A stretch of 64,000 bases of DNA from Croceivirga sp. (GTDB lineage: Bacteria > Bacteroidota > Bacteroidia > Flavobacteriales > Flavobacteriaceae). Location of the stretch: the NCBI GenBank assembly GCA_028284935.1, contig JANQQQ010000004.1, positions 1-64,000 on the forward strand, in the 5' to 3' direction. Of the stretch, positions 57,848-64,000 are shown in pieces (within the stretch, counting starts at the first letter, position 1; every line of letters starts with the position of its first letter). Under the pieces are notes generated by a model. The model saw only the letters and a program-made list of their open reading frames with translations. It was not told the DNA's origin and did not search any database. Made by a program: the position numbers and the translations under genes.

Positions 57848-57997
57848 GCACAAATACTCTTCAATATTGTGAAACATATTTTATAAGCCATTAAAGGCTT
57901 GAATACTCAAAGCCAAGAAAAGACCCTTCGACTTTCCTCATGGAAAGCGATTTGCCCAATTTTCAATTCGCTTCGCTTGTGGAAATTGGCTCTCTGC

Positions 57998-60900
57998 TTA
58001 CATATTTCTTCGATATTGCCCCCCTACTTGAAACAGGGCATTGGTAATCTGCCCCAACGAACAATATTTGGTCACTTCCATTAACTTTTCAAACGTATTG
58101 CCGTTTTCAACGGCAACCTCCTGCAATTCCCTAAGCCATCCTGAAGCTTCTTTGGGGTTTCCCTTTTTAAGGTTTTCCAATGTCTTTATTTGGTCGTTCT
58201 TTTCTTCCTCAGTCGCCCTGATTACTTCGGCGGGCAGGACAGTTGGCGACCCTTTTGAACTTAAAAAGGTGTTTACCCCTATAATTGGATACGCACCCGT
58301 ATGCTTCAACGTTTCGTAATGCAAACTTTCCTCTTGTATTTTTGAACGTTGGTACATGGTTTCCATAGCCCCCAAAACCCCTCCCCGCTCGGTGATGTTG
58401 TCAAATTCCAACAGAACCGCTTCCTCTACCAAATCGGTGAGCTCCTCGATGATAAAGGATCCTTGCAACGGATTTTCATTTTTGGCCAGTCCCAACTCTT
58501 TATTGATGATCAGTTGGATGGCCATAGCCCGTCTTACGGATTCTTCCGTGGGCGTTGTTATGGCCTCATCATAGGCGTTGGTATGCAGGGAATTGCAATT
58601 ATCATAGATGGCATACAAGGCCTGAAGGGTGGTTCTGATGTCATTAAAATCTATTTCCTGGGCGTGCAGACTCCTCCCTGAGGTCTGTATATGGTATTTT
58701 AGCATTTGCGCCCTTGGACCGGCACCGTATTTATCCCTCATGGCTTTGGCCCAGATTCTCCTTGCTACCCGCCCAATGACGGCATATTCCGGATCAATTC
58801 CATTGGAAAAGAAGAAGGAAAGATTGGGGCCAAAATCATCAATTAGCATCCCCCTACTTAAGTAATATTCCACATAAGTGAATCCATTGGATAAGGTAAA
58901 GGCCAGTTGGGAAATGGGATTTGCTCCCGCTTCAGCAATATGGTAGCCCGATATGGAGACCGAATAAAAATTTCTAACCTTGTTCCTTATAAAATATTCC
59001 TGAACATCCCCCATCAAGCGCAATGCAAATTCAGTTGAAAAAATACAGGTGTTTTGGGCTTGGTCTTCTTTTAAAATATCAGCTTGCACCGTGCCCCTGA
59101 CCTGATTTAGGGTTTTGGCCTTTATTTCTTCGTAAATGTTCGCCGGTAAAACCTCGTCACCCGTTACCCCCAGAAGGAGTAGGCCCAACCCGTTATTACC
59201 TTCCGGAAGCTCACCGTTGTAGGTAGGTTGTTGAACCCCCTTTTTTTTATAGATGGACTTAATTTTCTTTTCAACATCTTCCTGCAGCTTATTTTCTTTG
59301 ATGTATTTCTCACAGTTTTGGTCGATAGCGGCATTCATAAAGAACCCTAGCAACATGGGTGCAGGACCATTAATGGTCATACTTACGGAGGTCATAGGGT
59401 CACTTAAATCAAAGCCCGAATACAGTTTTTTTGCATCGTCCAAACAGCAGATGGAAACCCCAGCATTTCCAATTTTTCCATAAATATCGGGGCGATAATC
59501 GGGATCATGGCCGTACAAAGTGACTGAGTCAAATGCAGTTGACAGTCGTTTTGCCGGCATATCCAGACTCACGTAATGAAACCGTCTATTGGTCCTTTCC
59601 GGACCACCTTCCCCTGCGAACATGCGAGTCGGATCTTCTTCGGTCCGTTTAAAGGGATAAATACCAGCGGTATACGGAAATTGCCCGGGTACGTTTTCCT
59701 TGAGCATCCACAAAAGCAAATCGCCCCAAGCTTTGAATTTGGGCAATACTACCTTAGGGATTTCATTATGGGACAAAGAGGTTGTATGGGTTTTGATGCT
59801 TATTTCCTTATCCCGGACTTTATAGGTATATAGTGGTGCTTTATAGGTATTGACCTGCTTTTCCCAATTCAATATAAGTTCCCAATTTCTGGGATGTAAA
59901 TCCATTTTTACCCGATCGAACTCCGCCAACAACGCCTTTATAACTTCCTGATTTCCTGGCTTCGCATGGGCGAGGATATACTCTGTATGTAATCCCGACT
60001 TTTCAAGACCCTGTGAAGTGCTTTGGACAGAAACATCGGTCAAACCCAAAATTGTAGTGCAAATTCCGTAAAGTTTTTGGCCGATATTGGATTGCTGTAC
60101 AACGTTCTGGTCATAACTTCTGTTATTCTCTGAAATTTCGGAAAGGTAACGCGTTCTGGGGGGAGGGATGATGAACTGCTTTTCCGCAGTTGCTCCCCCT
60201 ATTTTAAAATTGGAGGTTAGATCGGCATTTGCCTTTTCCGCTAAGGTGTTTATCGTGGCAAGGTACAAAGCATTCATACCCGGGTCGTTGAATTGCGAGG
60301 CCATAGTACCATATATGGGCAAATCTTCCTCTTTACTGTCCCAAAGACCATTGTTCCTCACATATTGTTTCCGAACGTCTCGAATGGCATCCAAAGCACC
60401 TCGTTTATCAAACTTGTTGATGGCCACCAAATCAGCAAAATCGAGCATGTCAATTTTCTCCAGTTGAGTGGCCGCCCCAAACTCTGGGGTCATCACATAA
60501 AGGGATACATCACTAAAGTCTAAAATTTCAGTATCGGACTGACCAATACCTGAGGTTTCCAAAATAATTAAGTCAAATTCAGCCGCTTTTAAGATTGAAA
60601 TGGCTTCACCAACGTGTTTGGAGAGTGCCAGGTTGGACTGTCTTGTGGCCAGGGAACGCATATATACCCGTTCCGTATTTATGGCGTTCATCCGTATCCT
60701 ATCTCCAAGAAGTGCCCCACCTGTCTTTCTTTTTGAAGGATCTACCGAAATCACCCCAATACTTTTGTGTGGGAAATCCATTAAAAACCGCCTAATCAGT
60801 TCATCCACAAGGCTAGATTTCCCAGAACCACCCGTACCTGTAATCCCCAATACGGGCGCATTGGACTTCGCCTTGATTTTTGAAAAATGTTTTTGAAATT

Positions 60901-61447
60901 CCTCAGGACGATTCTCCGCCAAGGAAATCAATCGGGCTATGGTATTGGAATCCTTTTTAGTTAGCTGTTTACCCAGATGAGCACCTTCATTGGAACTTAA
61001 CTTGGGGACATCAACATCACATCGTTGTACCAAATCATTGATCATTCCTTGAAGCCCCATTTTTCTGCCATCATCGGGAGAATAAATCCGTTCTATTCCA
61101 TACTTCATCAAAGCCTCAATCTCATGCGGGAGTATTACACCGCCGCCGCCGCCAAAAATCTTGATATGGCCTGCGTTCCTTTCCTGCAACAGGTCGTACA
61201 TGTATTTAAAGTACTCATTATGCCCCCCTTGGTAGGAAGTCATGGCGATGGCATTGGCATCTTCTTGTATGGCACAATTTACTACCTCGGCAACACTTCT
61301 GTCATGTCCTAAATGGATAACTTCGACCCCGGTTGACTGAATAATTCGCCGCATAATGTTAATGGCGGCATCATGTCCATCAAACAACGAGGCTGCGGTT
61401 ACTATGCGTATTTTGTGTTTTGGTTTGTAGGGTGGGATTTGCTCCAT
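57998..61447 (-). CDS. icmF: Methylmalonyl-CoA mutase family, fused isobutyryl-CoA mutase (IcmF) architecture
   Basis: N-terminal B12-binding domain, MeaI-type G domain ([21 protein letters not shown]), C-terminal mutase barrel. Confidence 0.9.
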   Translation of the reverse strand: MEQIPPYKPKHKIRIVTAASLFDGHDAAINIMRRIIQSTGVEVIHLGHDRSVAEVVNCAIQEDANAIAMTSYQGGHNEYFKYMYDLLQERNAGHIKIFGGGGGVILPHEIEALMKYGIERIYSPDDGRKMGLQGMINDLVQRCDVDVPKLSSNEGAHLGKQLTKKDSNTIARLISLAENRPEEFQKHFSKIKAKSNAPVLGITGTGGSGKSSLVDELIRRFLMDFPHKSIGVISVDPSKRKTGGALLGDRIRMNAINTERVYMRSLATRQSNLALSKHVGEAISILKAAEFDLIILETSGIGQSDTEILDFSDVSLYVMTPEFGAATQLEKIDMLDFADLVAINKFDKRGALDAIRDVRKQYVRNNGLWDSKEEDLPIYGTMASQFNDPGMNALYLATINTLAEKANADLTSNFKIGGATAEKQFIIPPPRTRYLSEISENNRSYDQNVVQQSNIGQKLYGICTTILGLTDVSVQSTSQGLEKSGLHTEYILAHAKPGNQEVIKALLAEFDRVKMDLHPRNWELILNWEKQVNTYKAPLYTYKVRDKEISIKTHTTSLSHNEIPKVVLPKFKAWGDLLLWMLKENVPGQFPYTAGIYPFKRTEEDPTRMFAGEGGPERTNRRFHYVSLDMPAKRLSTAFDSVTLYGHDPDYRPDIYGKIGNAGVSICCLDDAKKLYSGFDLSDPMTSVSMTINGPAPMLLGFFMNAAIDQNCEKYIKENKLQEDVEKKIKSIYKKKGVQQPTYNGELPEGNNGLGLLLLGVTGDEVLPANIYEEIKAKTLNQVRGTVQADILKEDQAQNTCIFSTEFALRLMGDVQEYFIRNKVRNFYSVSISGYHIAEAGANPISQLAFTLSNGFTYVEYYLSRGMLIDDFGPNLSFFFSNGIDPEYAVIGRVARRIWAKAMRDKYGAGPRAQMLKYHIQTSGRSLHAQEIDFNDIRTTLQALYAIYDNCNSLHTNAYDEAITTPTEESVRRAMAIQLIINKELGLAKNENPLQGSFIIEELTDLVEEAVLLEFDNITERGGVLGAMETMYQRSKIQEESLHYETLKHTGAYPIIGVNTFLSSKGSPTVLPAEVIRATEEEKNDQIKTLENLKKGNPKEASGWLRELQEVAVENGNTFEKLMEVTKYCSLGQITNALFQVGGQYRRNM

Positions 61448-61583
61448 TATTGAACCTTCATTTAATCCTTTGCAAGTTACGATAAACGCAATAAAAACTG
61501 AATTAATATCAGAATATTATAAAAAAGATCACCCAATCGAGCTATTTTTTTTGAATCAAATAATTTTAATGGACTTTTAGGTT

Positions 61584-62432
61584 ATGAAACTGACTATTCT
61601 TATCCATTGCCCCGATCAAACGGGTATTATTTATTCCGTTACCAATTTTCTATTTGAAAAGAAGGGAAACGTAATTTACCTAGATCAACATGTGGATATG
61701 GAAGCCCAAGTGTTTTTTATGCGCTTGGAAGCCGATTTTGAAAATGGATTTACCAAGGATTCCTTTGAAACCGAGTTCAATGAAACCCTGGCCAGATCAT
61801 ATAAAATGCAGTGGAGCTATCATTTGGACGGTACCTTGCCAAAAATGGCAATTTTTGTATCCAAGTACAATCACTGCTTATATGATTTGTTGAGCAGACA
61901 TCGATCAGGGGAATTGGATGTTGAAATCCCGTTTATCCTGAGCAATCATAAGGATTTGGAATATATAGCCGAACAATTTGGAATCCCCTACTACCATATT
62001 CCAGTGACCAAGGCATCAAAGGACGAGGCTGAGTCAGAACAGTTGCGGTTGCTTCAAAAACATCAGGTTGATTTTATAGTTCTGGCCCGCTACATGCAGA
62101 TTGTCTCTTCAAGGCTTATTCAGCATTATCCCAATAAAATCATCAATATCCATCATTCTTTCCTACCTGCCTTCGCGGGGGCAAAACCGTATCATGCTGC
62201 CTTTGAACGGGGTGTCAAAATCATTGGGGCAACAAGTCATTATGTCACGGAAGAATTGGATGCAGGGCCCATTATTGAGCAGGATGTGACCACGGTTTCC
62301 CATAGTCATAGCATAAAAGATTTTATCACTAAGGGTAGGGACTTGGAAAAAATTGTCTTGTCAAGAGCCGTTAAGCTTCATGTCCATAGAAAGACCATGG
62401 TCTACAATAATAAAACGGTCATCTTTACGTAA
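61584..62432 (+). CDS. purU: Formyltetrahydrofolate deformylase
   Basis: CPDQTGIIYSVTNFLF ACT domain; INIHHSFLPAFAGAKPYHAAFERGVKIIGATSHYVTEELDAGPII. Confidence 0.94.
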   Translation: MKLTILIHCPDQTGIIYSVTNFLFEKKGNVIYLDQHVDMEAQVFFMRLEADFENGFTKDSFETEFNETLARSYKMQWSYHLDGTLPKMAIFVSKYNHCLYDLLSRHRSGELDVEIPFILSNHKDLEYIAEQFGIPYYHIPVTKASKDEAESEQLRLLQKHQVDFIVLARYMQIVSSRLIQHYPNKIINIHHSFLPAFAGAKPYHAAFERGVKIIGATSHYVTEELDAGPIIEQDVTTVSHSHSIKDFITKGRDLEKIVLSRAVKLHVHRKTMVYNNKTVIFT

Positions 62433-62645
62433 TACCGAACAATGAATCCTCTACCCAAGGAACTTTCATTTAACTATTTTTTAAAATACCCCATCAACAA
62501 TATTCTTTTTTTATCCCCGTTATAACTTCAAGAAAACAAAGCAATTATAACATATTGCTAATGTTTAGTTAACCTTGACCAAGGTCAGAAAATTGAATTT
62601 TGTTCCGAGTTATTTGAGTTAGCATTTTTTTGAGTTAGTTAGTTT

Positions 62646-62671
62646 AAAAGCCAGTGATCTCACTGGCTTTT
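62646..62671 (+). terminator. Stem-loop aaaagccagtg-atct-cactggctttt
   Basis: 11-bp perfect stem followed by T tract. Confidence 0.7.
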
Positions 62672-62827
62672 TTAATTACTATCGGCAAAAGAATCGCTAA
62701 CTGAGCCATACATAACTCTATTTCAGAGGTAAATTATTATCGGGGCTTACGGTTTTTAGCGTTTTGTTAACGTTTTGAGGTGGTTGATTTTATAACTTGT
62801 TAGGTGTGCTAATTCATCAATCAAACC

Positions 62828-64000
62828 ATGGGGCAATCTTCCAAAGGCATTGTCGTCTTCCTCCTTGTAATCCAAAGCGTATTACTTTGGGGAAAATCTC
62901 CCATTAAGGAAGAGGCAAAACCAATCGAGTTTGTTTTTCAGGATTCCTTGGATTGGGCGGATTATTACTACAATATCCATCGGTATAAACAAGCCATTCC
63001 TTTGTACAGGAAAAATCTTGATACCATACAGCACGAAAAAATTAAAATACTTAAAAAGCTGGCCTTGAGTGAAGCCGCTATGGAACATCCTTCGAAGTCG
63101 GTTTCCTATCTGCATGAATATTTACAACTTGAATTTAGACCTTCTTTTTTACTACATGAAGGATTTGATTCCATTAGGGGCACCGACGAGTTCAGCAGTG
63201 TTTCTGAACAGGTAATTCCAAAAATTAACATCTGGGCCCTATTGTACTTTTTTGTTGCGTTAATTGGCTTTTATGTGATGGGAATGCTAGTTCTGAACAA
63301 AAAAATCGATATTCATGCACGTATCATTATTGCCCTCTTTGTATTTATTCATTCCCTTTTTATTCTCAATATTAGTATTAATCGCGCGAATTTCCTGTTT
63401 GAAATTCCACATAGTTATTTAATGTCCACTTGGTCCTCTTTTCTATATGGCCCCTTACTTTTCCTATATTTTAGAAGGGTATCCCAAAGGCATAGACTCA
63501 ACTGGGAGGATTTTTGGCATTTTCTGCCGACCCTGCTGTTGATTGGGTACCTAGTTCCAAATGTTTATGCTTTTACCGGCGCAGAAAAGGTCAACCTCAT
63601 GCTTTCTCGATTACAAAATGGGTTAAGTCCCTCCGATTCCAGCAAACTGGTATTGATAGTGACTTTGAAAGCTATTTCACTGGCCGTATATGCCTACTTT
63701 ATACATCTTCTTTTAAAGAAAAATAATACCACCGAACCATCAAAGTCAAAGACCCGGCTTTGGCAAAAGAATATCTACTACATCCATGTGGCCTATGTTA
63801 TCACCTATATCGTGTACGGTGTATCCATTTCTTTGGGTAATCCTTATCCCGTTTTATTGCACATTCCAATTATCATGATGGCTGTAATGGTCGTGTATGT
63901 AGGATATGCGGCCAATGTACAACCCAATGTCTTTAGTGGGGTGTATGCCTATACCAACAATCGACTTTTTCCAAAATATGTAAAATCCGGACTTACGGAA
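62828..64000 (+). CDS. Membrane-bound AraC-type regulator (5' part, runs off window)
   Basis: ORF open to window end; multi-TM core (LYGPLLFLYFRRV...NVQPNVFSG..YTNNRLFPKYVKSGLTE) typical of Bacteroidota AraC proteins; HTH would lie beyond 64000. Confidence 0.65.
   Translation, partial: MGQSSKGIVVFLLVIQSVLLWGKSPIKEEAKPIEFVFQDSLDWADYYYNIHRYKQAIPLYRKNLDTIQHEKIKILKKLALSEAAMEHPSKSVSYLHEYLQLEFRPSFLLHEGFDSIRGTDEFSSVSEQVIPKINIWALLYFFVALIGFYVMGMLVLNKKIDIHARIIIALFVFIHSLFILNISINRANFLFEIPHSYLMSTWSSFLYGPLLFLYFRRVSQRHRLNWEDFWHFLPTLLLIGYLVPNVYAFTGAEKVNLMLSRLQNGLSPSDSSKLVLIVTLKAISLAVYAYFIHLLLKKNNTTEPSKSKTRLWQKNIYYIHVAYVITYIVYGVSISLGNPYPVLLHIPIIMMAVMVVYVGYAANVQPNVFSGVYAYTNNRLFPKYVKSGLTE

Noticed and set aside
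57998-61447. Giant 1149-aa ORF as a novel system
   Set aside because: Domain order matches the known fused mutase IcmF.

Overview
The window looks like a Flavobacteriaceae (Bacteroidota) chromosome segment with two parts. (1) About 1-36,900 is a one-directional array of mostly single-gene cassettes, all on the + strand. Consecutive cassettes are separated by imperfect inverted repeats of 72-175 bp with the architecture of integron attC sites: R''(..CAAC)-spacer(AAT)-L''(GGCTAT) ... L'(ATAGCC)-spacer(GAGACC)-R'(GTTG..). I count about 30 bipartite sites plus several partial or decayed ones. The R' sequence at the start of a cassette is usually the reverse complement (9-10 bp, often exact) of the R'' sequence at the end of the same cassette, as expected if each cassette once circularised through G^TT recombination. 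No integrase gene is visible, so within this window it is a CALIN-type array; array polarity puts any intI to the left of position 1. Cargo includes an AAC(3)-I-like acetyltransferase, several other GNATs, SUKH- and Imm63-like orphan immunity proteins, class C serine hydrolases, lipoproteins, a VOC protein, a CoA transferase and many hypotheticals. (2) About 37,000-64,000 is ordinary chromosome on both strands: SelO, S41 peptidase, COG0523 GTPase, DnaJ/GrpE, SDR epimerase, MnmD, IlvE, CrcB, PII/Amt/porin, PfpI-like, Lrp/AsnC, IcmF-type mutase, PurU, and an AraC-type regulator cut by the window end. All calls come from reading the sequence; no searches were run.
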